NCBI GenBank assembly: GCA_027346035.1
Contig: DAIESZ010000259.1
Location: forward strand, 1 to 7,184
Direction of reading: 5' to 3'
Length of the DNA: 7,184 nucleotides
From: Propionibacteriaceae bacterium
Lineage (GTDB): Bacteria > Actinomycetota > Actinomycetes > Propionibacteriales > Propionibacteriaceae
Every line of letters starts with the position of its first letter. Position 1 is the first letter of the stretch. This document shows, one piece after another, positions 1-6,067 of the stretch. The position numbers were made by a program, and so were the translations under genes. Below the pieces are notes generated by a model. It was given only the letters and a program-made list of their open reading frames with translations, had not been told where the DNA came from and ran no database searches.

Positions 1-45
1 ACCCCCCGGGGTTGTCCGCGGGGCCCGACCGCCCGGGCAGGACAT

Positions 46-70
46 CCGGCGTCCTCGATGGCGACGCCGG
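46..70. terminator. GC-rich hairpin near the window edge, possible terminator
   Basis: CCGGCGTC (46-53) is the exact reverse complement of GACGCCGG (63-70), giving an 8-bp stem with a 9-nt loop. No T-run follows on either strand. It could end transcription of a gene lying to the left of the window, but no plus-strand stop codon occurs before the hairpin in any frame; the first are TGA at 73-75 and TAG at 84-86. An upstream reading frame would therefore have to run through it. In DNA this rich in G and C such a stem can arise by chance, so confidence is low. Nothing else in positions 1-85 is supportable. Confidence 0.22.
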
Positions 71-85
71 GCTGAGCCGGACATA

Positions 86-259
86 GTGTGGGCCATCGCT
101 CGCTTCGTCATCGACCCCCCGGTGCTGCTGCGGATCGTGCGCGACGCGATGCCCGTGGACCCTGCGCACCACCTCGTGGCTCCCAACCCGGTGAGGTCGG
201 AGGCCGGCTCGCCCCGTTTCGGCCACCCTCCCACCCCCGGGGAGGAGTTCCGCGACTAG
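86..259 (+). pseudogene. Truncated PIN-domain-like protein remnant (57 codons)
   Basis: A short frame runs from GTG (86) to TAG (257-259) and encodes 57 residues. The first 40 read like the start of a PIN-fold nuclease of the actinobacterial type: a strand ending in the acidic residue (RFVID, Asp10), a helix (VLLRIV), then LVAPN and VRSEA with a second acidic residue (Glu39). PIN enzymes are usually about 120-140 residues and complete a Mg-binding acidic cluster further on. Here the resemblance stops at about residue 40, and the last 17 residues (Gly/Pro-rich) match nothing I recognise. The other two frames downstream do not resume a PIN-like sequence, so this looks like a deletion rather than a single frameshift. 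Its stop codon is part of the putative -10 box of the next gene. No antitoxin gene is visible. The family call rests on recalled pattern, not a search. It could instead be a small real protein or a spurious frame. Confidence 0.42.
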
Positions 260-262
260 AGT
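257..262 (+). promoter_or_regulatory. Putative -10 box of the MFS gene (leaderless arrangement)
   Basis: TAGAGT fits the actinobacterial TANNNT -10 pattern and lies 6 nt before the GTG at 269, so a transcript would begin at or very near the start codon. The only Shine-Dalgarno-like run, GGGGAGGAG at 239-247, ends 21 nt upstream of the GTG, too far to serve it, and there is no other in-frame start between the TAG at 257 and 269. No recognisable -35 element is found 16-18 nt upstream, so the promoter is plausible but not strong. Confidence 0.35.
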
Positions 263-268
263 CGCCGG

Positions 269-1633
269 GTGCGCAGGTTCTGGACGGTCATCGTGCCGCA
301 GTGGGCGGACCGCAACCTCCGGGTGATCCTGCTGTCTCGGACCGCCATGAGCGTCGCCCGGGCGGTGTCGTCCATCGTCACCGCGCTCTACCTCGCCCAG
401 ATCGGCTTCAGCGCGGTGCGGATCGGCGCGGTGTTCGTGGGGGTCACCGTGGCCTCGGCTCTCATGAGCTCGGCCATCGGCCTGCTCGCCGACCGGTGGG
501 GACGCCGGCCCTTCCTCATCGTGGTGCCTCTCGTCGCGGCCGGCTCAGCGCTCGTGTTCGCGACCACCCGGATCACGGTCGTCCTCTTCCTCGCGGCCGC
601 ACTCGGATCGTTCGGCCGCGGCTCGGGGGCCGGCGCCGGCAACGTCGGCCCGTACCAGCCGGCCGAGTCGGCCCTGATCGCCGAGACCGTTCGCGCCGAC
701 CGGCGGGCCGCCGCATTCGCCCGGCTGTCGTTCGTCTCGAGCATCGGCGCGCTGCTCGGAGGGCTGGCCGCCATGGTCGTGCGGACCACCCCCCAGATGA
801 CCCCTGCCGAGGCCACCGCCGCCTACCGGCCCGCGTTCCTCATGGCCGCCGCTCTCGCCGCCGTCGCCGGGCTCCTGGGCCTGTGGATCCGGGAGCCCGA
901 GCGACGACCCCGCGCCGCCGGCGAGCGTCGCCCCCGGGTGCGGTGGCCGCGACGCTCCTGGCCCGCCCTGTGGCGGTTCTGGGTGACCAACGCCACGAAC
1001 GGTGCCGGGATCGGGCTGTTCGGGCCGTTCGTGAGCTACTGGTTCTTCCGCCGCTACGGCGCCGACCCCGCCACCATCGGCCTGCTGTTCGCCCTGGTCA
1101 ACATCGCCTCGCTGGTGCCGACGCTGGCGGCGTCCCGGGTGGCCCACCGGCTCGGCACGGTGCGGGCCATCGTGGTCGTCCGGATCATCGGCGCCGCGCT
1201 GCTGGTGCCGATGGTGCTCGCTCCGACGTTCTGGCTCGCCGGCGTCGTCTACATCCTCCGGATGATGGTCCAGCGGATCGGGCTGCCGCTGCGCCAGTCG
1301 TTCACCCAGGACATGGCCGACCCGCAGGAGCGGGCGAGCGTCGCCGCCCTGTCGAACCTGCCCGCTCAGGGGACGATGGCCGCCGGCCAGGCGGTCGGGG
1401 GGTGGCTGTTCGACCAGGTCGACCTCGCCGCGCCGTCCCTGCTGGCCGCGGTGTTCCAACTCGCCAACGCGGTGCTCTACTGGGCGCTGTTCTCCCTGAA
1501 GCCACCCCGGCCCCTGGAGCCACCGGACGCCGCCCTGACGCCGATGCCCCCGGTCCACGGCCCCGGACCGGCGTCCGACCCGGGCGTGATTCCCGAGGGT
1601 CCACACCGTTCGCGCTGGCGCTCGATGCTCTGA
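269..1633 (+). CDS. Major facilitator superfamily (MFS) transporter
   Basis: A 454-residue integral membrane protein, of normal length for a 12-helix MFS carrier. The first half has alternating hydrophobic helices and the signature loop between helices 2 and 3, GLLADRWGRR (residues 71-80), the classic motif A with its Asp-Arg and Gly-Arg-Arg. A highly basic linker, rich in Arg and Pro (about 208-232), separates the two six-helix halves and marks the cytoplasmic middle loop. The last 45 residues (about 410-454) are Pro-rich, hydrophilic and probably a disordered cytoplasmic tail. MFS proteins move small solutes by proton coupling or facilitated diffusion; efflux of a drug or metabolite is the commonest role for this type, but nothing here identifies the substrate. 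GTG at 269 is the first start after the in-frame stop at 257, and a TANNNT box just before it suggests a leaderless message. The next gene has its own promoter 101 nt downstream, so co-transcription is not required. Confidence 0.88.
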   Translation: MRRFWTVIVPQWADRNLRVILLSRTAMSVARAVSSIVTALYLAQIGFSAVRIGAVFVGVTVASALMSSAIGLLADRWGRRPFLIVVPLVAAGSALVFATTRITVVLFLAAALGSFGRGSGAGAGNVGPYQPAESALIAETVRADRRAAAFARLSFVSSIGALLGGLAAMVVRTTPQMTPAEATAAYRPAFLMAAALAAVAGLLGLWIREPERRPRAAGERRPRVRWPRRSWPALWRFWVTNATNGAGIGLFGPFVSYWFFRRYGADPATIGLLFALVNIASLVPTLAASRVAHRLGTVRAIVVVRIIGAALLVPMVLAPTFWLAGVVYILRMMVQRIGLPLRQSFTQDMADPQERASVAALSNLPAQGTMAAGQAVGGWLFDQVDLAAPSLLAAVFQLANAVLYWALFSLKPPRPLEPPDAALTPMPPVHGPGPASDPGVIPEGPHRSRWRSML

Positions 1634-1649
1634 CAAGTGCGCTCAGGCG

Positions 1650-1710
1650 TGGTTCAGCCAGGTCTTGGCGCGCGGTGCTAGGTTCCGTGGCGAAGTGTCA
1701 GGCTGAACCA
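1650..1710. repeat. Perfect 10-bp inverted repeat flanking a promoter (candidate operator)
   Basis: TGGTTCAGCC at 1650-1659 is the exact reverse complement of GGCTGAACCA at 1701-1710. The arms are 41 bp apart, 51 bp centre to centre, close to five turns of the helix, so both would face the same side of the DNA. The left arm covers the -35 region of the putative promoter at 1676-1684, and the right arm lies about 10-20 bp past the expected transcription start. That placement suits a regulator binding both half-sites, by looping or pairwise repression, or activation from the left site. It is too widely spaced for a simple RNA terminator. The pairing is directly visible; the regulatory role is inference. 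Confidence 0.45.
1676..1684 (+). promoter_or_regulatory. Extended -10 promoter of the glycosidase-family gene
   Basis: TGCTAGGTT contains a TGN extension followed by TAGGTT, an extended -10 of the kind that can work without a good -35. No convincing -35 lies at 16-18 nt upstream; the nearest, TTCAGC at 1653-1658, is 20 nt away and inside the inverted repeat. Transcription would start near 1690, giving a leader of about 45 nt with a Shine-Dalgarno sequence before the GTG at 1735. Confidence 0.5.
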
Positions 1711-1718
1711 GGATTCGT

Positions 1719-1724
1719 GAGGAG
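1719..1724 (+). promoter_or_regulatory. Ribosome binding site deciding the start of the glycosidase-family gene
   Basis: GAGGAG lies 10 nt before GTG 1735 and 19 nt before the in-frame ATG 1744. The spacing favours GTG 1735. Another in-frame GTG at 1717 overlaps this site and has only a weak AGGA close to it. Confidence 0.55.
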
Positions 1725-1734
1725 TGACCCGCTC

Positions 1735-2946
1735 GTGGCAACCATGCAGACGGCCCCGTCGGCTAGACGCGCGCTGCCGCCGCGGCGACCGCGCCCCTCC
1801 CGGTGGCAGCGAATGTGGCGGAAGCGATGGGTGCGCGGGGTGCTGGCGGCGTGCGCTGTCGTCCTCGTCTGGCTCACCTGGTCGGTGGGGTCCTACCTCA
1901 CCGCCCCGGGCGGCGACTCGGTCGCGGCCCGGCTCGCAGAATGGGCCCGCGACCACGGCTTCGCGCCGGTCGTGGTGACGCTCGAGAAGTGGCAGTACGA
2001 CCTCCACCCGCCCAAGGTGGGCGGCGCCCCGCCCCCCATCTCGGCCCCCTCCGTGGGCCAGTCCGTCGCGCCGCCGACGAAGTCGCAGACGCAGAAGGCG
2101 AGCGCTCAGGCCCTCACCATCGCCATGCGGCCCCCCATGACTCCCCCCGTCCAGCCGGCGCTGCCGCACGAGGGCCAGTGGACCACCCTGGTCCAGGTGA
2201 AGGGCCAGCCGGCGGTCCAGGCCGCCTACGTGCGACCCGACGCGAGCCACACCTCCTACCTCACCGGCGTTGTGTGGATGAGCCACAAGCTGTTGAAGTT
2301 CAACCTGCACCCCGGGTTCAGCCAGCCGGGCGGCACGTGGACGGTGCCCGACTGGATCCCGCCGAGCCAGCGCCGCGGGCTCGTGGCGACCTGGAACGGC
2401 GCCTTCAAGCTCGCGGACGCCCACGGAGGCTTCTACCTCGACGGGAAGACTGCGGGCACGCTGACGACCGGCGGCGCCTCGGAGGTGTTCTACAAGGACG
2501 GCTCGATGACGATCGGCTCGTGGAACCAGGAGGTGCACATGACCTCCAACGTGGTCGGCGTGCGCCAGAACCTCACGCTGCTCATCGACAACGGGAAGAT
2601 CGCCCCGAACATCGACTCCAATCCGGAGATCAACTGGGGCCTGACGCTCGGTGGGCGCTACTACATCTTCCGCTCGGGCGTGGGTATCACCGCCCAGGGT
2701 GACCTGGTCTACGCCTCCGGCGACGCGCTGTCGGCGGGCACCCTGGCGGACATCCTCAAGCGCGCCGGGGCGGTGCGGGCGATGGAACTCGACATCAACC
2801 CCGCATGGGTGTCGTTCATGAGCTACCAGGCGGGCAACAACCCGAACAACCCGACGCCCCAGCTGCTGCTGCACGACTACCAGCGTCCGGCCGACCGCTA
2901 CTACACCACCACGTCGCGCGACTTCGTCACCGTCTACGCCCGGTGA
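1735..2946 (+). CDS. Membrane-anchored phosphodiester glycosidase family (NAGPA-like) protein
   Basis: A 403-residue protein with an Arg/Pro-rich cytoplasmic N-terminus (1-33), one membrane segment (about 34-55) and an extracytoplasmic remainder. A low-complexity linker rich in Pro, Ser and Gln (about 92-145) leads to the catalytic-type domain (about 150-403). That domain shows WNGAF (220-224), GGFYLDG (231-237), LLIDNGK (282-288), NWGLTLGG (300-307), SGVGIT (314-319) and the block GTLADILKRAGAVRAMELD (335-353). This order matches the NAGPA/DUF2233 fold, whose characterised member removes N-acetylglucosamine from a phosphodiester. Here the usual LDGGGS signature reads LDINPAW (352-358), so activity or substrate may differ. 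The start at GTG 1735 is set by the GAGGAG at 1719-1724; an in-frame ATG at 1744 is the alternative. The gene has its own promoter and sits 49 nt before dprE1, which suggests, but does not prove, a role in the cell envelope. Confidence 0.8.
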   Translation: MATMQTAPSARRALPPRRPRPSRWQRMWRKRWVRGVLAACAVVLVWLTWSVGSYLTAPGGDSVAARLAEWARDHGFAPVVVTLEKWQYDLHPPKVGGAPPPISAPSVGQSVAPPTKSQTQKASAQALTIAMRPPMTPPVQPALPHEGQWTTLVQVKGQPAVQAAYVRPDASHTSYLTGVVWMSHKLLKFNLHPGFSQPGGTWTVPDWIPPSQRRGLVATWNGAFKLADAHGGFYLDGKTAGTLTTGGASEVFYKDGSMTIGSWNQEVHMTSNVVGVRQNLTLLIDNGKIAPNIDSNPEINWGLTLGGRYYIFRSGVGITAQGDLVYASGDALSAGTLADILKRAGAVRAMELDINPAWVSFMSYQAGNNPNNPTPQLLLHDYQRPADRYYTTTSRDFVTVYAR

Positions 2947-2960
2947 ACGCCGATCCTCTG

Positions 2961-2988
2961 CTGACGGGGACGGCGGGGTGGATACGCT
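2961..2988 (+). promoter_or_regulatory. Promoter of dprE1-dprE2 with leaderless spacing
   Basis: CTGACG (2961-2966; 4 of 6 matches to TTGACA) and TACGCT (2983-2988; TANNNT) are separated by 16 bp. The GTG at 2996 follows the -10 box by 7 nt, so the transcript should begin at or next to the start codon. No Shine-Dalgarno sequence precedes 2996. This arrangement supports GTG 2996 over the in-frame GTG at 2978, which would lie inside the promoter spacer. Confidence 0.5.
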
Positions 2989-2995
2989 GACCCGC

Positions 2996-4366
2996 GTGCC
3001 AACACAACAGCAGGCTGCCCGCGAACCGCGCCACGTCGCATTGAGCGGTTGGGGCCGTACCGCACCGTCGGTGTCGGAGGTCGACCCGGTCACGACCGAC
3101 GCCCGGATCGCCGAACGTGTGCGCGACGCCGGGCCACGGGGCGTCCTCGCCCGAGGGCTGGGACGCAGCTACGGGGACGCCGCCCAGAACGGCGGCGGCG
3201 TCGTGCTCGACATGACCCGGCGGCGCGCCGTGCTGAGCGTCGACCCGACCACCGGGGTGGTCGAGGCCGAGGCCGGGGTCAGCATCGACCAGCTGATCCG
3301 CGAGCTGCTGCCCCATGGCTGGTTCGTCCCCGTCACCCCCGGAACCCGGCAGGTCACGGTGGGCGGGGCGATCGCGTCCGACGTGCACGGCAAGAACCAT
3401 CACACGCACGGCAGCTTCGGCCACCACGTCGAGGCACTGACGCTGCTCACCGCCGACGGCAGCGTTCGCCGGCTGGGGCCGGACGACCCCCTGTTCTGGG
3501 CCACCGTCGGGGGCATGGGGCTCACCGGTGTCATCCTGCGGGCCGCCATCAAGATGACCCGGGTCGAGACGTCGACCGTCCTGGTCGACACGTGGCGTTG
3601 CCCCGACCTCGACTCGGTGCTCGCCGAGATGGCCGACGACGACCGCTACGACTACTCGGTGGCCTGGATCGACTCCCTTGCCCGAGGCGCCAGCCTCGGC
3701 CGCTCGGTGCTCACACGTGGCCGGTTCGCCACCGTCGACGAACTGCCCGCCGGTCGGCGCGACCAGCCGCTGGCGTTCTCCTCCCGCACCCTGGTCACGG
3801 CCCCGCCGATCGTGCCCGGCGGGCTGCTCAACCGATGGAGCGTCGCCGCCTTCAACGAGGTGTGGTACCGCAAGGCGCCCAAGCGCCGCCAGGGCGAGCC
3901 GCAGTCGGTCGGCACGTTCTTCCACCCCCTCGACGGCGTCGCCGAATGGAACCGCATCTACGGCCCCCGGGGCCTGCTGCAGTATCAGGTGCTCGTGCCG
4001 CTGGATGCGTCCGACATCATCCGCGAGGTCGCCGAGACGTTCAGCAGCAACGGGCTGTCGTCGTTCCTGTCGGTGCTCAAGAAGATGGGCCCCGGCAACC
4101 CGGGCCACCTGTCGTTCCCCCGCCCGGGCTGGACGCTGGCGCTGGACGTGCCCGCGGGCGACCCCGCGGTGGGCCGGCTGCTCGACCGGCTCGACGAGTC
4201 CGTGATCGCCGCGGGCGGCAGGTCCTACTTCGCCAAGGACGCCCGCATGCGACCCGAAACCGCGCACGCGATGTATCCCCGGCTCGCCGAGTGGAACGGG
4301 GTCCGCGGCGACGTCGACCCCGACGGGGTGTTCATGTCCGATCTCGCCCGGAGGCTGCAGCTGTGA
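2996..4366 (+). CDS. dprE1: Decaprenylphosphoryl-beta-D-ribose 2'-oxidase (DprE1)
   Basis: A 456-residue FAD enzyme that oxidises the 2'-hydroxyl of decaprenylphosphoryl-ribose to a keto intermediate, the first half of the ribose-to-arabinose epimerisation. It follows the mycobacterial enzyme almost throughout: SGWGRTAPSV near the N-terminus (17-26), ARGLGRSYGDAAQNGGG (52-68) and PGTRQVTVGGAI (115-126) in the FAD domain, HGKNHH (131-136) with the His that carries the flavin covalently in M. tuberculosis (His132 there), GRFATVDELP (242-251), EWNRIYGP (317-324), LQYQ (328-331), and YFAKDAR (411-417) with the catalytic Lys (414, Lys418 there). The position of the benzothiazinone-reactive Cys387 is Ala382 (GWTLALD). 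GTG 2996 is chosen from the promoter; GTG 2978 would add six residues. The gene overlaps dprE2 by four bases, so the two subunits should be made together. Confidence 0.95.
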   Translation: MPTQQQAAREPRHVALSGWGRTAPSVSEVDPVTTDARIAERVRDAGPRGVLARGLGRSYGDAAQNGGGVVLDMTRRRAVLSVDPTTGVVEAEAGVSIDQLIRELLPHGWFVPVTPGTRQVTVGGAIASDVHGKNHHTHGSFGHHVEALTLLTADGSVRRLGPDDPLFWATVGGMGLTGVILRAAIKMTRVETSTVLVDTWRCPDLDSVLAEMADDDRYDYSVAWIDSLARGASLGRSVLTRGRFATVDELPAGRRDQPLAFSSRTLVTAPPIVPGGLLNRWSVAAFNEVWYRKAPKRRQGEPQSVGTFFHPLDGVAEWNRIYGPRGLLQYQVLVPLDASDIIREVAETFSSNGLSSFLSVLKKMGPGNPGHLSFPRPGWTLALDVPAGDPAVGRLLDRLDESVIAAGGRSYFAKDARMRPETAHAMYPRLAEWNGVRGDVDPDGVFMSDLARRLQL

Positions 4367-5124
4367 AGGATGCCAACAACTTGCCCCAACGCGTCGTGCT
4401 GGTCGGCGGCACCTCGGCGATCGCACTCGCCACCGTGCACCGCTGGCTCGACCGCCGTGCCGACCTCGAGGTCGTCCTGGCCGCACGTCCGTCCCCGGCC
4501 CGCGCGGCCGCCGCCGACGCGCTGCGCCACGCCGGCGCCCGGGTGACCGAGGCCGACCTGGACCTCGCCGGCGCCGACACCGCCCGGGAGCAGCTCGGTG
4601 CCGTGTTCGCCGGCGGCGACGACATCGACGTCGTGCTGGTGGCCGCCGGCGTCCTCGGCGACCAGGAGGCCGCCTGGCAGGACGTCGACGTCGCCCTGTT
4701 GCTCGGCCAGGTCAACTACACCGGAGCCGTGCTCGCCGGCGTCCTCGCCGCGCAACGGCTGCGCGGTCAAGGACATGGGGCGCTGGTGCTGCTGTCGTCG
4801 GTGGCAGGCGAGCGCGTCCGGCGGTCGAACTTCGCCTACGGCGCGAGCAAGGCGGGTGCCGACGCGTTCTACCTCGGCCTGGCCGAGGCCGTGCGCGACT
4901 ACGGGGTGCAGGTGATGGTGGTGCGGCCGGGATTCGTGCGCACGCCGATGACCCACGGCCTCAGCGAGGCGCCCCTGGCCCAGGACCCGTCGCAGGTGGC
5001 CGCGGCCATCATCGACGGCCTGGCGGCCCACCAGCGGATCGTGTGGAGCCCGGCGGCGATGCGGTGGGTGATGTCCGCGCTGCGGCACGTGCCCTACCCG
5101 GTCTTCCGGCGGTTGCCGATCTGA
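4363..5124 (+). CDS. dprE2: Decaprenylphosphoryl-2-keto-erythro-pentose reductase (DprE2)
   Basis: A 253-residue short-chain dehydrogenase/reductase, the same size as mycobacterial DprE2 (254). It reduces the keto product of DprE1 with NADH, giving decaprenylphosphoryl-arabinose. Visible features are the nucleotide loop VGGTSAIA (14-21), AAG (94-96, the NAG position), the Asn of LGQVNYTG (118), SS (145-146), and the catalytic YGASK with Tyr159 and Lys163. The block AGERVRR-NF-YG-SKAG-D-FYLGL, the RPGFVRTPM segment and the C-terminus ending RRLPI are particularly DprE2-like. The last Gly of the usual nucleotide loop is Ala21. The GTG start lies within GTGA, four bases overlapping the end of dprE1, with GGAGG at 4350-4354 eight bases upstream, so translation is probably coupled. 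No aftA-type arabinosyltransferase follows, unlike in mycobacteria; the next gene runs the other way. Confidence 0.93.
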   Translation: MKDANNLPQRVVLVGGTSAIALATVHRWLDRRADLEVVLAARPSPARAAAADALRHAGARVTEADLDLAGADTAREQLGAVFAGGDDIDVVLVAAGVLGDQEAAWQDVDVALLLGQVNYTGAVLAGVLAAQRLRGQGHGALVLLSSVAGERVRRSNFAYGASKAGADAFYLGLAEAVRDYGVQVMVVRPGFVRTPMTHGLSEAPLAQDPSQVAAAIIDGLAAHQRIVWSPAAMRWVMSALRHVPYPVFRRLPI

Positions 5125-5154
5125 TCGGTCGCCTGCCCGGTCCCCCGGATCGAC

Positions 5155-5180
5155 CGGCTCCCGCGCACTCCCGGGAGCCG
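5155..5180. terminator. Hairpin between converging dprE2 and ubiA, probable shared terminator
   Basis: CGGCTCCCG (5155-5163) pairs perfectly with CGGGAGCCG (5172-5180) across an 8-nt loop, a 9-bp stem with mostly G-C pairs. It fills the 57-nt gap between the stop codons of dprE2 and ubiA and reads the same from either side. There is no T-run, as is common in high-GC actinobacteria. A competing stem, CCGGTC (5137-5142) with GACCGG (5152-5157), overlaps its left arm. Confidence 0.6.
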
Positions 5181-5181
5181 C

Positions 5182-6060
5182 TCAGAGGTAGACGCCCCCG
5201 ACGAGCAGCACCAGCCAGCACACGGCCAGCCCGAGCAGCAAGCGGTCCGACAGCACGATCTCCTCGGGCTCGCCGGCGTCGCCCCGGTCGATGATCAGCG
5301 CGTAGCGCAGCAGCACGAGCAGGAACGGCAGCACCGACAACTGGCTCCACAGGCTGTCCTCGACTCCGGACCCGACGGAGAACGCCCACAGCGAGTAGGT
5401 GACCAGCAGGGCCGCTGCCGCCATCGTCCACACGAAGCGCAGGAAGCTCACCGTGTAGTGCCGCAGCACCGGACGAGCGGTGGTGAGTCCGCGCTCGGCC
5501 AGTTCCAGTTCGGCATAACGCTTGCCGGCGATGACGAACAGTGCCCCGATGCCGGTCGTCAGCACGAACCACGCCGACGTGCGCACGTCGGCCGCGACCG
5601 CGCCGGCGAGGGCCCGCAGCAGGAAGCCGATGACGATGAATGCGAGGTCGAGGATCGCCTCGTGCTTGAGCCGGATGCTGTACAGCAGCGAACTGACCAG
5701 GTAGATCGCGGTGAGCCCGGCCAGCGCCCAGTTGCAGGTCGCCGCCACGGCGAGCGCCAGCACCGCGAAGACCGGAGCGGCCACGCGGGCCACCGGCACG
5801 GGCAGCGCACCGCTGGCCAGTGGACGCCGCCGCTTCCTGGGGTGCGTGCGGTCGATTTCGAGGTCGAGCAGGTCGTTGACCACGTAGACGGCCGACGAGG
5901 CGAGCACGAACGCCACGAACGCGAGGAACACCTTCTCGAGGACGATCGGTCGTCCGATCACCCCGGCCGCCATCGGCGCCGCCGCGACAAGGAGGTTCTT
6001 GATCCACTGGCGCGGCCGGGTCGTGACCACCAGCGCCCGGGCGACACTGGCGGTGCTCAC
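5182..6060 (-). CDS. ubiA: Decaprenyl-phosphate phosphoribosyltransferase (UbiA family)
   Basis: A 292-residue polytopic membrane prenyltransferase, similar in length and sequence to M. tuberculosis Rv3806c. It transfers 5-phosphoribose from PRPP to decaprenyl phosphate, the committed step towards decaprenylphosphoryl-arabinose. Seen here are TRPRQWIKN (14-22), the first Asp-rich motif NDLLDLEID (62-70) followed by R-HPRKRRRP (71-80), LKHEAILDL (131-139) in the second motif region, RALAG (149-153), and AGKRYAELELAER (178-190), a block typical of this subgroup rather than of quinone-making UbiA enzymes. The pattern of hydrophobic stretches fits the usual nine helices. The C-terminal part keeps AGEPEEIVLSDR, also subgroup-like. 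The start is GTG 6060 with GAGGG (6072-6068) seven nt upstream. It lies 42 nt downstream of ychF on the same strand and converges on dprE1-dprE2, its pathway partners. Confidence 0.92.
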   Translation of the reverse strand: MSTASVARALVVTTRPRQWIKNLLVAAAPMAAGVIGRPIVLEKVFLAFVAFVLASSAVYVVNDLLDLEIDRTHPRKRRRPLASGALPVPVARVAAPVFAVLALAVAATCNWALAGLTAIYLVSSLLYSIRLKHEAILDLAFIVIGFLLRALAGAVAADVRTSAWFVLTTGIGALFVIAGKRYAELELAERGLTTARPVLRHYTVSFLRFVWTMAAAALLVTYSLWAFSVGSGVEDSLWSQLSVLPFLLVLLRYALIIDRGDAGEPEEIVLSDRLLLGLAVCWLVLLVGGVYL

Positions 6061-6067
6061 GCGGTTG

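Noticed and set aside
58..75. Possible C-terminal end of an upstream gene (TGA at 73-75) or another ending at TAG 84-86
   Set aside because: Both frames are open to the window edge, but 24-27 residues give no recognisable sequence and neither can be preferred.
545..1636. 363-codon minus-strand frame opposite the MFS gene
   Set aside because: Its translation is a string of Gly, Arg, His and Gln typical of the antisense of a GC-rich membrane-protein gene. The plus strand has a clear MFS protein with motif A.
1665..1684. TTGGCG (1665-1670) as the -35 partner of TAGGTT
   Set aside because: The spacer would be only 8 bp, far too short for a sigma-70-type promoter.
88..1734. A long open frame on the plus strand running from 88 through the transporter gene into the glycosidase-family gene
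   Set aside because: It is a different frame from the MFS gene over 269-1633, with Arg/Pro-rich, low-complexity translation and no domain. GC-rich codon bias keeps it free of stops. Only its end, from 1735, is a real gene.
3049..4362. In-frame upstream extension of dprE2 across dprE1
   Set aside because: The added part is Arg/Pro-rich out-of-frame translation of dprE1. The GTG at 4363 with GGAGG upstream matches the known start and length of DprE2.
1678..4486. Two long minus-strand frames opposite the glycosidase-family and dprE1 genes
   Set aside because: Both are antisense shadows of clearly recognisable plus-strand proteins, with no motifs and biased composition.
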